The notes under the pieces were generated by a model. That model searched no databases. It saw nothing but the letters and a program-made list of their open reading frames with translations, and had not been told where the DNA came from. The position numbers and the translations under genes are program-made. A DNA stretch of 64,000 nucleotides from Rhizobium sp. AAP43 (GTDB lineage Bacteria > Pseudomonadota > Alphaproteobacteria > Rhizobiales > Rhizobiaceae), in contig NZ_LJHS01000016.1 of assembly GCF_001296045.1 (NCBI RefSeq), forward strand, positions 62,001 through 126,000. Direction: 5' to 3'. Positions 19,978 through 29,245 of the stretch are shown here, piece after piece (within the stretch, counting starts at the first letter, position 1; each line of letters opens with the position of its first letter).

Positions 19978-20247
19978 ATGTCGATCACTGCAGAGCGCAA
20001 GGCTGAGCTCATCAAGGAATACGCGATCAACGAAGGCGACACTGGTTCGCCGGAAGTCCAGGTTGCGATCCTGACCGAGCGTATCAACAACCTGACCGAT
20101 CACTTCAAGGGCCACAAGAAGGACAACCACTCGCGTCGTGGCCTTCTGACCATGGTTTCGAGCCGCCGTTCGCTTCTCGACTACGTTAAGAAGAAGGACG
20201 AGGCCCGCTACACGACCCTGATCACGCGCCTCGGCATCCGCCGCTAA
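19978..20247 (+). CDS. rpsO: 30S ribosomal protein S15
   Basis: 89 aa, the exact family length. Primary 16S rRNA-binding protein. The [16 protein letters not shown] start and the [16 protein letters not shown] signature are unmistakable. AGAAAGGAT lies 5-10 nt upstream of the ATG at 19978; the longer open frame from 19864 is leader sequence. It precedes pnp as in E. coli, with a strong hairpin between them. Confidence 0.97.
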   Translation: MSITAERKAELIKEYAINEGDTGSPEVQVAILTERINNLTDHFKGHKKDNHSRRGLLTMVSSRRSLLDYVKKKDEARYTTLITRLGIRR

Positions 20248-20255
20248 TCGAATTC

Positions 20256-20286
20256 CCGGCGGACCTTCTTCGCGAAGGTCCGCCGG
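20256..20286 (+). terminator. Strong hairpin in the rpsO–pnp intergenic region
   Basis: A perfect 13-bp stem (20256-20268 with 20274-20286) closes a five-base loop just 8 nt after the rpsO stop. There is no clean T-run, so it may be a partial terminator or an RNA-processing site, by analogy with the E. coli rpsO–pnp region where RNase III cuts. The rest of the 315-nt gap up to pnp contains no convincing gene. Confidence 0.6.
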
Positions 20287-20562
20287 TCGCCTTTCCGGGT
20301 AGGGCTGAAACAACCCGCGACCGGTTCCGCGCAACAATGCCCGGAACGACTGACAGCCCGGATGGGCCGGTGCTGTCGATGCCAACCGATGACCTGTCAT
20401 GGGGCAGGATTGTTGGATGCTTCCCCGCCGAACCGGCGAGACATCGGCCAGCGCCGAAACCGAAGCCTCCCACTGTCTTGCCCGTGATGCGTCAGCACAA
20501 TGCGAAATGCCCTCCCCCGCGCTTACGTAGGTGACCGAGCTTTCGCATATGAAGGACAAGAT

Positions 20563-22698
20563 ATGTTTGACACCCATACCGTCGAAATCGAATGGGCAGG
20601 CCGTCCGCTGAAGCTGGAAACGGGCAAGATCGCCCGTCAGGCTGATGGCGCCGTTCTCGCGACCTACGGCGAAACCGTCGTTCTCGCGACCGTTGTTTCG
20701 GCCAAGTCGCCGAAGCCGGGCCAGGACTTCTTCCCGCTCACCGTCAACTACCAGGAAAAGACCTATGCCGCCGGCAAGATCCCGGGTGGCTATTTCAAGC
20801 GTGAAGGTCGTCCGTCGGAAAAGGAAACGCTGGTTTCCCGCCTGATCGACCGTCCGATCCGCCCGCTCTTCCCGGAAGGCTACAAGAACGATACGCAGGT
20901 CGTCGTCACCGTCGTGCAGCACGACCTTGAGAACGACCCAGACGTCCTGTCGATGGTCGCGGCTTCTGCAGCGCTGACGCTCTCCGGCGTTCCCTTCATG
21001 GGCCCGGTTGGCGGCGCACGCGTCGGCTACATCAACGGCGAATATGTTCTGAACCCGCATCTCGACGAGATGGACGAGTCGGTTCTCGACCTCGTCGTCG
21101 CCGGCACACAGGACGCCGTCCTGATGGTCGAGTCGGAAGCCAAGGAACTCAACGAAGACATCATGCTCGGCGCCGTGATGTTTGGCCACAAGGGCTTCCA
21201 GCCGGTCATCGACGCGATCATCAAGCTCGCTGAAGTTGCCGCCAAGGAGCCGCGCGAGTTCGAACCGGAAGATCATTCCGCTCTCGAAGCCGAAATGCTC
21301 TCGATCGCCGAAACCGAACTGCGCGCTGCCTACAAGATCACCCAGAAGGCTGATCGCTACGCCGCCGTCGACGCCGTCAAGGCCAAGGTGAAGGCACACT
21401 TCTTCCCGGAAGGCGAAGAGCCGAAGTACACCAATGAAGTCATCGGCGCCGTCTTCAAGCACCTGCAGGCAAAGATCGTTCGCTGGAACATCCTCGACAC
21501 CAAGAGCCGCATCGACGGCCGCGACCTGTCGACCGTTCGTGCGATCGTTTCTGAAGTCGGTATCCTGCCGCGCACGCACGGTTCGGCCCTCTTCACCCGC
21601 GGCGAGACCCAGGCGATCGTTGTCGCCACGCTCGGCACCGGCGAAGACGAACAGTATGTCGACTCGCTGACCGGCATGTACAAGGAACGCTTCCTGCTGC
21701 ACTACAATTTCCCGCCCTACTCGGTCGGTGAAACCGGTCGCATGGGTTCGCCGGGCCGTCGCGAAATCGGTCACGGCAAGCTCGCCTGGCGCGCTATCCG
21801 CCCGATGCTGCCGTCGGCGGAGCAATTCCCTTACACGCTGCGCGTCGTCTCCGAGATCACCGAGTCGAACGGCTCGTCCTCGATGGCAACCGTTTGCGGC
21901 ACGTCGCTCGCTCTGATGGACGCCGGCGTTCCGCTGGCCAAGCCGGTTGCCGGTATCGCCATGGGTCTGATCCTGGAAGGCGAGCGCTTTGCAGTTCTCT
22001 CCGACATCCTGGGTGACGAAGACCACCTCGGCGATATGGACTTCAAGGTTGCAGGTACTGCCGACGGCATCACCTCGCTGCAGATGGACATCAAGATCGC
22101 CGGCATCACCGAAGAGATCATGAAGGTGGCTCTGGCGCAGGCACAGGACGGCCGCAAGCACATTCTCGGTGAAATGGCGAACGCCATCACGGAAGGTCGC
22201 TCGCAGCTTGGCGAATTCGCACCGCGCATCGAAGTGATGAACATCCCGGTCGACAAGATCCGTGAAGTCATCGGTTCGGGCGGCAAGGTCATCCGCGAAA
22301 TCGTTGAAAAGACCGGCGCCAAGATCAACATCGAAGACGATGGCACGATCAAGATCGCTTCTTCTTCTGGCAAGGAAATCGAAGCGGCCCGCAAGTGGAT
22401 CCACTCGATCGTTGCAGAGCCAGAAGTTGGCGTGATCTACGAAGGCACCGTTGTGAAGACCGCCGATTTCGGCGCCTTCGTCAACTTCTTCGGCTCGCGT
22501 GATGGCCTCGTGCACATCTCGCAGCTCGCTTCTGAGCGCGTTGCCAAGACCTCTGACGTCGTCAAGGAAGGCGACAAGGTTTGGGTCAAGTTGATGGGCT
22601 TTGATGAGCGTGGCAAGGTTCGCCTGTCGATGAAGGTTGTTGACCAGGCCACCGGCCAGGAAATCAAGCGGGCCGAAGGCGACGCAGCCGCCGAATAA
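20563..22698 (+). CDS. pnp: Polynucleotide phosphorylase
   Basis: 711 aa. Phosphorolytic 3'-5' exoribonuclease of the degradosome. It has two RNase PH domains (about 10-230 and 310-540), separated by the all-helical domain. A KH domain (about 555-615, [12 protein letters not shown]) and an S1 domain (about 620-690, [19 protein letters not shown]) follow. AAGGAC lies 6 nt before the ATG at 20563; the 21 upstream codons of open frame are not supported by the family start [12 protein letters not shown] rho-independent terminator follows the gene. Confidence 0.97.
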   Translation: MFDTHTVEIEWAGRPLKLETGKIARQADGAVLATYGETVVLATVVSAKSPKPGQDFFPLTVNYQEKTYAAGKIPGGYFKREGRPSEKETLVSRLIDRPIRPLFPEGYKNDTQVVVTVVQHDLENDPDVLSMVAASAALTLSGVPFMGPVGGARVGYINGEYVLNPHLDEMDESVLDLVVAGTQDAVLMVESEAKELNEDIMLGAVMFGHKGFQPVIDAIIKLAEVAAKEPREFEPEDHSALEAEMLSIAETELRAAYKITQKADRYAAVDAVKAKVKAHFFPEGEEPKYTNEVIGAVFKHLQAKIVRWNILDTKSRIDGRDLSTVRAIVSEVGILPRTHGSALFTRGETQAIVVATLGTGEDEQYVDSLTGMYKERFLLHYNFPPYSVGETGRMGSPGRREIGHGKLAWRAIRPMLPSAEQFPYTLRVVSEITESNGSSSMATVCGTSLALMDAGVPLAKPVAGIAMGLILEGERFAVLSDILGDEDHLGDMDFKVAGTADGITSLQMDIKIAGITEEIMKVALAQAQDGRKHILGEMANAITEGRSQLGEFAPRIEVMNIPVDKIREVIGSGGKVIREIVEKTGAKINIEDDGTIKIASSSGKEIEAARKWIHSIVAEPEVGVIYEGTVVKTADFGAFVNFFGSRDGLVHISQLASERVAKTSDVVKEGDKVWVKLMGFDERGKVRLSMKVVDQATGQEIKRAEGDAAAE

Positions 22699-22721
22699 GG
22701 GCGCCTTGGCACCCTCTTCCA

Positions 22722-22750
22722 GGCGCGGGAAACCTTCCCGCGCCTTTTTT
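22722..22750 (+). terminator. Intrinsic terminator of pnp
   Basis: A perfect 9-bp GC-rich stem (22722-22730 with 22736-22744) with loop AACCT is followed by six T residues. It ends the rpsO–pnp unit. Confidence 0.92.
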
Positions 22751-22773
22751 GTAATTCGAAGAAAGACCGTCCC

Positions 22774-23790
22774 ATGAGCCGCGAAACACTGAAGACGCTG
22801 TTCCATCCCTTTGTTACGGAAGCCGTGGCATTGCCCCTGGCCGGCAGCCGCGTCCTGTTTCTCGGTGCCGAGGCCGGCTTTGCCAAGCCGGAAGGCTTCG
22901 AGGCTGAACTGTCGCTGGTTCAGGAGTTCCGCCCGGAATTCCTCCGGCTCGCCGCCGCGCATCTCAATCCGACCCCCGCCATCGAAGGTGATGATTTCGA
23001 TGTGGCGCTGGTGCTTGCGAGCAAGCACAAGGGACTGAGCGAAGATCGTGTGGCCGAAGCCCTGCAGCGGGTGAAGACGGGTGGCACGATCGTTATCGCC
23101 GGCGCTAAGGAAGATGGCATCCTGCCTCTCCGCAAGCAGCTCGATCGCCTTGGCCTGGCGCCCGAATCCATGCCGAAATATCATGGCGTGGCGATCTGGA
23201 TCTCTGTTCCGGCCGATGTGTCAGCGGCCGTCGCGACGCTGGCTGCGAAAACCGTCTCTGTCGAGGGGCGCTTCGAAACACGCGCCGGGCTGTTCTCGCA
23301 TGCCCATGTGGACGAAGGCTCCGAACTGCTGGCCAGCCGCCTGCCGACGGATTTCGACGGGAACGCAGCCGACTTCGGCGCCGGATGGGGTTATCTTTCG
23401 GTCATGCTGGCACAAACGTCGCCTCGCACCAACCGCATCGATCTCTTCGAGGCGAGCCATACGGCGCTTGAGCACGCGCGCCGCAATCTTGCGCGCAACT
23501 GCCCTAACCTTACGACACGCTTCTTCTGGCAGGATCTTGGCACGGAGCCGCCCAAGGAGAAGTATGATCTCATCATCATGAATCCGCCGTTCCACGAAGG
23601 CCATGCTGCCGAACCCTCCATTGGCGCGGCCATGATCAAGGCCGCAGCAGACTCGGTCAGAAGCGGCGGCAGCCTGCTGATGGTGGCCAATCGCGGCCTG
23701 CCTTATGAAAACGCGCTTGCGAGCCTGTTCAAGCACTCCGGGGAAACCTGCCGGAATTCCCGTTTCAAGGTCTTGTGGGCGAAGCGCTAA
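22774..23790 (+). CDS. RsmC-like 16S rRNA (guanine-N2) methyltransferase
   Basis: 338 aa. Class I SAM-dependent methyltransferase with the RsmC/RlmG two-domain layout. A degenerate N-terminal domain (1-170) precedes a catalytic domain containing NAADFGAGWGYLSVML (SAM site, about 200-215) and the NPPFHEG motif (about 270) used for N-methylation of guanine. The family methylates G1207 (RsmC) or a 23S guanine (RlmG), and the target here cannot be fixed from sequence. It lies 23 nt after the pnp terminator, so it needs its own promoter or read-through. Confidence 0.85.
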   Translation: MSRETLKTLFHPFVTEAVALPLAGSRVLFLGAEAGFAKPEGFEAELSLVQEFRPEFLRLAAAHLNPTPAIEGDDFDVALVLASKHKGLSEDRVAEALQRVKTGGTIVIAGAKEDGILPLRKQLDRLGLAPESMPKYHGVAIWISVPADVSAAVATLAAKTVSVEGRFETRAGLFSHAHVDEGSELLASRLPTDFDGNAADFGAGWGYLSVMLAQTSPRTNRIDLFEASHTALEHARRNLARNCPNLTTRFFWQDLGTEPPKEKYDLIIMNPPFHEGHAAEPSIGAAMIKAAADSVRSGGSLLMVANRGLPYENALASLFKHSGETCRNSRFKVLWAKR

Positions 23791-23898
23791 GCATTCTCAC
23801 CTCAGCGTGAAGTCGATGGCGCGCGATCGCCCTCGACTCCCGGTCGGCGTTGACTTAGCTTCGGGCGTCAAGCTTTTACCCTGAGGCGCCGCCGGCCA

Positions 23899-24927
23899 AT
23901 GACTGTCCGGACTGTTACAGATGAATTGACCACCGTCGCCGGGCTTGCCTCGGCGGTCGTTGTTCATGCGGCGAGCTATGGAATCGACATAGGGCCGATT
24001 TGCAAGGTGCTGGACATCGATCCCGCGAGTTTTCAGGACCTGACTGCGCGCATCAGTCTCGATCGCCTGTGTCGCCTTCTGGAGGCCTGTGCGCTTCTCG
24101 CAGATGACGAAGCCTTTGGGGTGACCAGTGTTCGCGCTTTTGAAGCGGGCGCTACGGGACCTTTTGGATACGGGCTGATGTCGGCTCCGACCGGCCTCGA
24201 CTTCGTCCGCTTCATCGACACACATATCCAGTACATCACCCATACCAGCTATTCCCGTCTGACGATCGATGACGCTGGTGCGCGCCTCGATTGGACGTTT
24301 GCCCCTGTCATCGTGAAACGTGACCAGTATGTCGACATGTCCGTGGCGCTTGTCATGGCCCGGGCACGTGATGTCGCCCCGGATGCAGCCGGGTTGATCG
24401 AGATCGAACTGGAACGGCCGCGACCGCGCAATACCCAACCCTATCGGCAATATTTATCCCGGAGGCTGGCGTTCGGTGCCGGCATGAACTCGGTGCGGTT
24501 CCCGCAAGGCTTTCTCGGCACGGTAAACCCGGTCGGAGATCGGCGTCTGTTCGAGTTGATGGACCTTCAGTGCCGCAACCTCCGGCCCACCATCGATGCA
24601 GCCACCAGTGACTTCGTCGAACAGGTCCGCCGTTATCTGCTTCTGCATGTGGCGGACGAGGACAGTCCCCTCGCCGAAATCGCCGGCTACTTCGGCCTGT
24701 CGGAACGGACATTTCAGCGGCGTCTTTCAGAACATGGGACGAGCCTCAACGACATCAAAGACGAAGTTCGGCGAGACGTGAGCTTCAACCTTCTCACGCA
24801 GAGCGATCTGCCCTTCTCGGAGATCTGCTACAGGCTCGGATACTCTGCGCCGAGCGCTTTCACGCGGTCCGTCACCCGTTGGTTCGGCGGCACTCCGACA
24901 GAAGTTCGAGAAGGCCGCTCTGCTTAA
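23899..24927 (+). CDS. AraC-family transcriptional regulator (Arabinose_bd type)
   Basis: 342 aa. The N-terminal 190 residues match the OruR/ArgR-like ligand-binding domain (PF12625 type), with GPFGYGLMSAPT near residue 90. The C-terminal AraC HTH pair runs from about residue 240. It includes the first helix-turn-helix (SPLAEIAGYFGLSERTFQRR) and the second (FSEICYRLGYSAPSAFTRS, then WFGGTPTEVR). The ligand and targets are unknown. A TTGACT-like -35 lies about 50 nt upstream. It follows the methyltransferase on the same strand after 108 nt. Confidence 0.88.
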   Translation: MTVRTVTDELTTVAGLASAVVVHAASYGIDIGPICKVLDIDPASFQDLTARISLDRLCRLLEACALLADDEAFGVTSVRAFEAGATGPFGYGLMSAPTGLDFVRFIDTHIQYITHTSYSRLTIDDAGARLDWTFAPVIVKRDQYVDMSVALVMARARDVAPDAAGLIEIELERPRPRNTQPYRQYLSRRLAFGAGMNSVRFPQGFLGTVNPVGDRRLFELMDLQCRNLRPTIDAATSDFVEQVRRYLLLHVADEDSPLAEIAGYFGLSERTFQRRLSEHGTSLNDIKDEVRRDVSFNLLTQSDLPFSEICYRLGYSAPSAFTRSVTRWFGGTPTEVREGRSA

Positions 24928-25083
24928 CAGGCGCGCTTTTTTCATGCCGTCGCTGAATTAGTGTGGGCTGATAAAAAATTGGCGGCCAAAGGCAATCAGA
25001 CGGATCTAAATCGATTTATAAGCCGCACAGGTCGCGTGGCATACGGATGCCAGCACCCCTCCTCCCGTCGGTTTGAACTTGTT

Positions 25084-25344
25084 ATGAATACACTAAGAAC
25101 TACGCCGTGTTCTGCTCGGACATCGTCCGGCCTCACGGAAACAGAAGTATCTTGCCTGCGGCTCATTGCCGAGGGACTGCAGCCGCAAGAGGCCGCACGA
25201 ATTCTCGACCTTCCGCAAGGACGGTTCGAACTCGCCCTGAGTTCCGCACAGGCGAAACTTGGCGCGCGCAATGTCATGCAGGCAATCAGTTCAGCGTTGC
25301 TGACGGGGACTATCGCAAAAGACGAAATCTCTGCATCGGAGTAA
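25084..25344 (+). CDS. Small LuxR-type HTH protein
   Basis: 86 aa. Nearly the whole protein is a GerE/LuxR-like helix-turn-helix: LTETEVSCLRLIAEGLQPQEAARIL, then a divergent recognition helix (GRFELALSSAQAKLGARNVMQA). The usual V-x-x-H in the recognition helix is replaced by FELAL, so DNA binding may be altered. No receiver or ligand domain is present. The ATG at 25084 is the best start. The open frame reaches back to 24961, but the extra residues look non-coding and no good SD precedes either. A terminator follows. Such solo HTH proteins act as small regulators in other bacteria; no function is known here. Confidence 0.6.
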   Translation: MNTLRTTPCSARTSSGLTETEVSCLRLIAEGLQPQEAARILDLPQGRFELALSSAQAKLGARNVMQAISSALLTGTIAKDEISASE

Positions 25345-25383
25345 GCCGTACTCCCACGGCTTGCGGACCACTCCGGTTTATTC

Positions 25384-25413
25384 GCCTGGCGCGTCAAACG
25401 CGCCAGGCATTTT
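25384..25413 (+). terminator. Intrinsic terminator after the small LuxR gene
   Basis: A perfect 10-bp stem GCCTGGCGCG / CGCGCCAGGC with loop TCAAA is followed by ATTTT. A second hairpin for the opposite strand (CGAGGCTG / CAGCCTCG, 25482-25501) lies between it and the fabB stop codon. Confidence 0.85.
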
Positions 25414-25519
25414 CATATCTGCCATCCGCAAAATACCGGCAGATCAATCTTCAGGCAAACTGGCCTTTACACGCGAAACCTCGAGGCTGCAGCCAGCCTC
25501 GATCAAACGAGCTAGACGC

Positions 25520-26743
25520 TCAACCGTTGTAGCGCTGGAAAACCAGCGTGGCATTAGTGCCACCGAAGCCGAATGAATTCGACAGGATCGTATCGATCTT
25601 TGCGTCGTCGATGCGTTTGCGCACGACGGGCACACCGTCGAACTCTGGATCGAGTTCGGTGATGTGGGCGCTTTCTCCGATGAACTTTTCCTGCATCATC
25701 AGGAGGCCATAGATGGACTCCTGGACGCCGGCCGCACCGAGCGAGTGCCCCGTCAGCGACTTGGTCGACTGAATATGCGGGATCTTGTCACCGAACACGT
25801 CACGGATCGCGCCAATTTCCTTCGAATCGCCAACAGGCGTCGAGGTACCATGCGTGTTGATGTAGTCGACGTCGCCGGTCACGGTCGACAGCGCCTGGCG
25901 CATGCAGCGCTTCGCACCTTCACCTGACGGAGCGACCATGTCGTAACCATCCGAGGTCGCGCCATAGCCGACGATTTCAGCGTAGATCTTCGCGCCACGC
26001 GCCTTGGCGTGTTCGAGTTCTTCCAGGATCAGGACGCCCGCACCACCGGCAATGACGAAACCATCACGCGAGATGTCATAAGCACGCGACGCCGTCGACG
26101 GCGTATCGTTGTATTTCGAGGACATTGCACCCATGGCATCGAAGAGAGACGACATGGTCCAGTCGAGATCTTCGTGACCGCCGGCGAAGACCATGTCCTG
26201 CTTGCCCCACTGGATCATCTCATAGGCATTTCCAATGCAATGGGCCGAGGTCGAGCAAGCAGACGAGATCGAGTAGTTGACGCCGTGCAGCTTGAACCAG
26301 GTGGCAAGCGTCGCAGACGCTGTCGAAGACATGGCCTTGGGGACAGCAAACGGCCCAATGCGCTTCGGGCTGTTGTTCTGGCGCACGATGTCCGCGGCTT
26401 CGACAATCTGTTTCGTCGACGGGCCACCGGACCCCATGATGATGCCGACGCGCTCATTCTGGGCGTAGTCGCCTTCTTCAAGACCCGAATCGGCAATTGC
26501 CTGTTTCATCGCAACATGGTTCCACGCCCCGCCCTGCGACAGGAAGCGCATGGCGCGGCGATCGACCATCTCTGTCGGATCGAGACTGGGCTTTCCCCAA
26601 ACCTGGCACCGGAAACCGTGCTCGGCAAAATCGGGAGAAAAACTGATGCCCGACTTCGCATCGCGCAGCGACGCGGTCACTTCGGCTGCGTCGGCGCCGA
26701 TGGAGGACACCACGCCAAGACCTGTTACTACAACCCGTCTCAT
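25520..26743 (-). CDS. fabB: Beta-ketoacyl-ACP synthase I
   Basis: 407 aa. Elongating condensing enzyme needed for unsaturated fatty acid synthesis. The thiolase fold has the active Cys in [12 protein letters not shown] (about residue 163). The two histidines lie in [12 protein letters not shown] and [12 protein letters not shown], completing the C-H-H triad of the KAS I/II class. The ATG at 26743 gives the standard [16 protein letters not shown] start, with AAGG 10 nt upstream. It lies 43 nt downstream of fabA in the same operon. In related rhizobia an enoyl-ACP reductase (fabI) often follows; none is present here. Confidence 0.95.
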   Translation of the reverse strand: MRRVVVTGLGVVSSIGADAAEVTASLRDAKSGISFSPDFAEHGFRCQVWGKPSLDPTEMVDRRAMRFLSQGGAWNHVAMKQAIADSGLEEGDYAQNERVGIIMGSGGPSTKQIVEAADIVRQNNSPKRIGPFAVPKAMSSTASATLATWFKLHGVNYSISSACSTSAHCIGNAYEMIQWGKQDMVFAGGHEDLDWTMSSLFDAMGAMSSKYNDTPSTASRAYDISRDGFVIAGGAGVLILEELEHAKARGAKIYAEIVGYGATSDGYDMVAPSGEGAKRCMRQALSTVTGDVDYINTHGTSTPVGDSKEIGAIRDVFGDKIPHIQSTKSLTGHSLGAAGVQESIYGLLMMQEKFIGESAHITELDPEFDGVPVVRKRIDDAKIDTILSNSFGFGGTNATLVFQRYNG

Positions 26744-26786
26744 TTCTCTGACCTTCTTACTGAATTTCGGATTCGGACAGGCCGGA

Positions 26787-27302
26787 TCAGGCCGTCTTGT
26801 CCTTCGACAGACCGACACGCAGATCGGTTGCCTGATAGATAGTTTCGCCATCGGCCTTCAACCAGCCGTCCGCAGTGCCGAGCACCAGACGACCGCGCAT
26901 GACGCGCTTGAAATCGATGCCATATTCAAGAAGCTTGGTTTCCGGACGCACCATGCCCTTGAACTTAACCTCACCGGTCGACAGCGCCATACCGCGTCCC
27001 GGCTCACCGAGCCAACCAAGGTAGAAGCCGGTCAACTGCCACATGCCATCAAGACCCAGGCAGCCCGGCATGATCGGGTTGCCCTGGAAGTGGCAGGGGA
27101 AATACCAGTCATCGGGCCGAACGTCATACTCTGCACGGAGGAAGCCCTTGTCGAAGGCGCCGCCGGTTTCGGAAATCTCCGTGATCCGGTGAACCATCAA
27201 CATAGGCGGCAGCGGAAGCTGCGCATTGCCGGGACCAAAAAGCTCGCCACGGCCGCAGGAGAGGATTTCTTCGTAATTGTAGCTGGACTGTCTCGTAACC
27301 AT
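26787..27302 (-). CDS. fabA: 3-hydroxydecanoyl-ACP dehydratase/isomerase
   Basis: 171 aa, the family length. Dehydrates hydroxyacyl-ACPs and isomerises trans-2 to cis-3-decenoyl-ACP, the branch point for unsaturated fatty acids. The catalytic pair is H71 in [14 protein letters not shown] and D85 in GLDGMWQL. The ATG at 27302 follows a purine-rich GGGGGGAAGAAGAAG ribosome site. It is the first gene of fabA–fabB and divergent from irr, an arrangement also seen in other Rhizobiaceae. Confidence 0.96.
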   Translation of the reverse strand: MVTRQSSYNYEEILSCGRGELFGPGNAQLPLPPMLMVHRITEISETGGAFDKGFLRAEYDVRPDDWYFPCHFQGNPIMPGCLGLDGMWQLTGFYLGWLGEPGRGMALSTGEVKFKGMVRPETKLLEYGIDFKRVMRGRLVLGTADGWLKADGETIYQATDLRVGLSKDKTA

Positions 27303-27601
27303 TTTGCTTCTTCTTCCCCCCACTCGCTTCATTCGGATGACGGGACCCAATAGAGCAAGACAGAGGCAATTTGAAGCCCTGGCCGATCGGGGTTCCGTTT
27401 CACTGGCCGTGCGCTGCTCGGCATGTTGATTTCATGATGTCGAATACATTAACGACCGTTCCATCACCAGACCCGAGGCTGTAAAAAGACCATGCTTGAA
27501 GCGCGCCGTTGCCCAATGCTCCGGATCTATTGAAAGAGCCTGATTTTGCAGCTATATCCAGAGTGTTCGAATTGAAACGTCGATTACACCGGAGTTCGTC
27601 T
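27303..27601. other. Intergenic region between fabA and irr
   Basis: About 300 nt that must hold the divergent fabA and irr promoters. No open frame in it resembles a protein. A TTGATT (about 27436) with a TTAACG 17 nt later is a possible promoter for irr but is weak. No clear iron-control-element (ICE) palindrome or IRO box was found by eye. Confidence 0.5.
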
Positions 27602-28024
27602 TTGACGATGGCCACCTGTCAAACAGGCATCGAGCTGAAATTGCGCCGTTCGGGTTTGCGCCCGACACGGCAGCGCATTGCATTGGCCGACCTTTTGTTC
27701 GCGAAGGGTGATCGACACCTGACGGTGGAAGAACTTCACGAGGAAGCCATCGCGGCCGACGTCCCGGTTTCGCTTGCTACCGTCTACAATACGTTGCACC
27801 AGTTCACCGAGGCCGGCCTGATCCGAGTGCTGGCGGTGGAAAGCGCCAAGACGTATTTCGACACGAATGTCTCCGACCACCACCACTTCTTCGTCGAAGG
27901 CGAGAACCGGGTACTGGACATTCCAGTCAACAATCTCAGCATTGAAAATCTCCCGCCGGCGCCCGAGGGCATGGAAGTCTCCCATGTCGATGTGGTGATC
28001 CGGCTGCGCCCGAAGCAGGGCTGA
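27602..28024 (+). CDS. irr: Fur-family iron response regulator Irr
   Basis: 140 aa. Global iron/haem regulator of Rhizobiales. The winged-helix DNA-binding domain (LRRSGLRPTRQRIALADLLF, then VSLATVYNTLHQFTEAGLI) is followed by the Irr-specific haem/metal-sensing histidines in NVSDHHHFF. The N-terminal Cys-Pro haem regulatory motif of Bradyrhizobium Irr is absent, as in Rhizobium Irr. The TTG at 27602 is chosen because GGAG lies 7 nt upstream; the ATG at 27608 is the alternative and has a 13-nt gap. The open frame extends to 27509 without family similarity. It is divergent from fabA. Confidence 0.92.
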   Translation: MTMATCQTGIELKLRRSGLRPTRQRIALADLLFAKGDRHLTVEELHEEAIAADVPVSLATVYNTLHQFTEAGLIRVLAVESAKTYFDTNVSDHHHFFVEGENRVLDIPVNNLSIENLPPAPEGMEVSHVDVVIRLRPKQG

Positions 28025-28029
28025 TCTCC

Positions 28030-28665
28030 TTACATCACTTCGTCAGGATGGCGTCCGGGCTTGTGCCTGTATGTCGGAAACGTCCAGCCGAAATAGAGTG
28101 CGCCGCCGCGGATGGCAAATGCCGCTGCAGCACCGATGACGGACGCCGCATAAAGAGGTGCGCCCAGCGCCTCGGCCGCCGTGAAGACCGCCGCTCCAAT
28201 CAAGGCTGCGGTGATGTAGATTTCCGGACGCAGCAGGACCGATGGTTCATTGGCCAGCAGGTCACGCAAGACACCGCCAAAGCTTGCGGTCAAAGTGCCG
28301 GTCACGATGGCGATCGTCGGCGAGCCCGTTGCCGCCAGGCCCTTTGCGGCCCCCATGACGCAATAGGCAGACAGGCCGATCGCATCGAGCCAAATCAGCA
28401 ATTTGTATCGTGATTCGACGAGGTGCGCCGTGAAGAAGACGATGACACCGATCGCACAGCAAATCAGGATATAGTCAGGGTTCAACACCCAGAAGACCGG
28501 CACGCGCCCCAGGACGACGTCACGCACGGTACCGCCACCAAGCCCGGTCACAACAGCGAAGAACAGAAAACCGATCACGTCCAGTTGCTTGCGCGACGCT
28601 GCAAGCGCGCCTGTCGCGGCAAACAGCGCAATGCCGGCATAATCGAGATAGGATAGCAGGGACAC
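28030..28665 (-). CDS. UPF0126/YicG membrane protein (TRIC-type cation channel family)
   Basis: 211 aa. It contains two tandem UPF0126 repeats, each of three helices. The conserved GLGGGTVRDVVLGR loop is in repeat one and SFGGVLRDLLANEP in repeat two. Members of this fold resemble trimeric intracellular cation channels, and some are linked to glycine uptake; the substrate here is unknown. The start is GTG with an excellent AAGGAGAGACC ribosome site. It converges on irr with a 5-nt gap, so there is little room for a terminator. Confidence 0.88.
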   Translation of the reverse strand: MSLLSYLDYAGIALFAATGALAASRKQLDVIGFLFFAVVTGLGGGTVRDVVLGRVPVFWVLNPDYILICCAIGVIVFFTAHLVESRYKLLIWLDAIGLSAYCVMGAAKGLAATGSPTIAIVTGTLTASFGGVLRDLLANEPSVLLRPEIYITAALIGAAVFTAAEALGAPLYAASVIGAAAAFAIRGGALYFGWTFPTYRHKPGRHPDEVM

Positions 28666-28768
28666 GGTCTCTCCTTCTTCTTTTCAGGGATTACAATCAC
28701 GCCGTTAAGGGTGACGCAAGCAGGAGCGGATAGTCTCAGCAAACACTCTCGTTTCGGAGCCCGACACC

Positions 28769-29242
28769 GTGTCCTTGTCCTTACGCGTTTTTCTCTCCAG
28801 CATCATGCTTCTGGCAGCAGCACCGTCCCAGGCGCAGCAGGAACTGCTGCAGGATCCCGAGAGTTACGAGAAGGCCTATTACGGCAAGCGCTGCGAAGAG
28901 GTGCGCTATGGAAGCGGCTTCATTGACCGGATCGACGTCAACAATGACGGCATTGTCGATGCGGTGACAAATAGCAGTGAAGTCATGTGCGATGGCGTTC
29001 GCGGTCCAGACTGCACGGCGGAAGGCTGCCCCTATAACTTCTACCTGCAGGTCAAGGAGGGTGGCTATCTGATGATTGCCACCGCTCAAATCTACGCCTA
29101 CGACTTCATCAAGCGCTTCGGCAACATGGTTTTCGTCCTCAAGATGCACCCGAAGTTTTGCGAGCGTAAAGAAGGCGAAGCGCCCTGCCAGATGACGGTC
29201 AGGGTTCGCGGGACCAAGTTTCTGACGATTTCGAAGAAATGA
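28769..29242 (+). CDS. Exported hypothetical protein with EF-hand-like loop
   Basis: 157 aa, no recognised family. It has an N-terminal signal peptide (about residues 1-22, cut near SQAQ). The mature part contains an EF-hand/dockerin-like DVNNDGIVD calcium-binding loop (about 55-63) and six cysteines (RCEEV, MCDG, DCTAEGCPY, KFCER, PCQM) that could form disulfides in the periplasm. The start is GTG with CGGAG 10 nt upstream. It stands alone between divergent and convergent neighbours. Confidence 0.7.
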   Translation: MSLSLRVFLSSIMLLAAAPSQAQQELLQDPESYEKAYYGKRCEEVRYGSGFIDRIDVNNDGIVDAVTNSSEVMCDGVRGPDCTAEGCPYNFYLQVKEGGYLMIATAQIYAYDFIKRFGNMVFVLKMHPKFCERKEGEAPCQMTVRVRGTKFLTISKK

Positions 29243-29245
29243 GGC

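Noticed and set aside
19819-23184. A 1121-codon open frame antisense to rpsO and pnp
   Set aside because: The length results from the strong GC-skewed codon use of pnp; the translation shows no motif and covers known genes.
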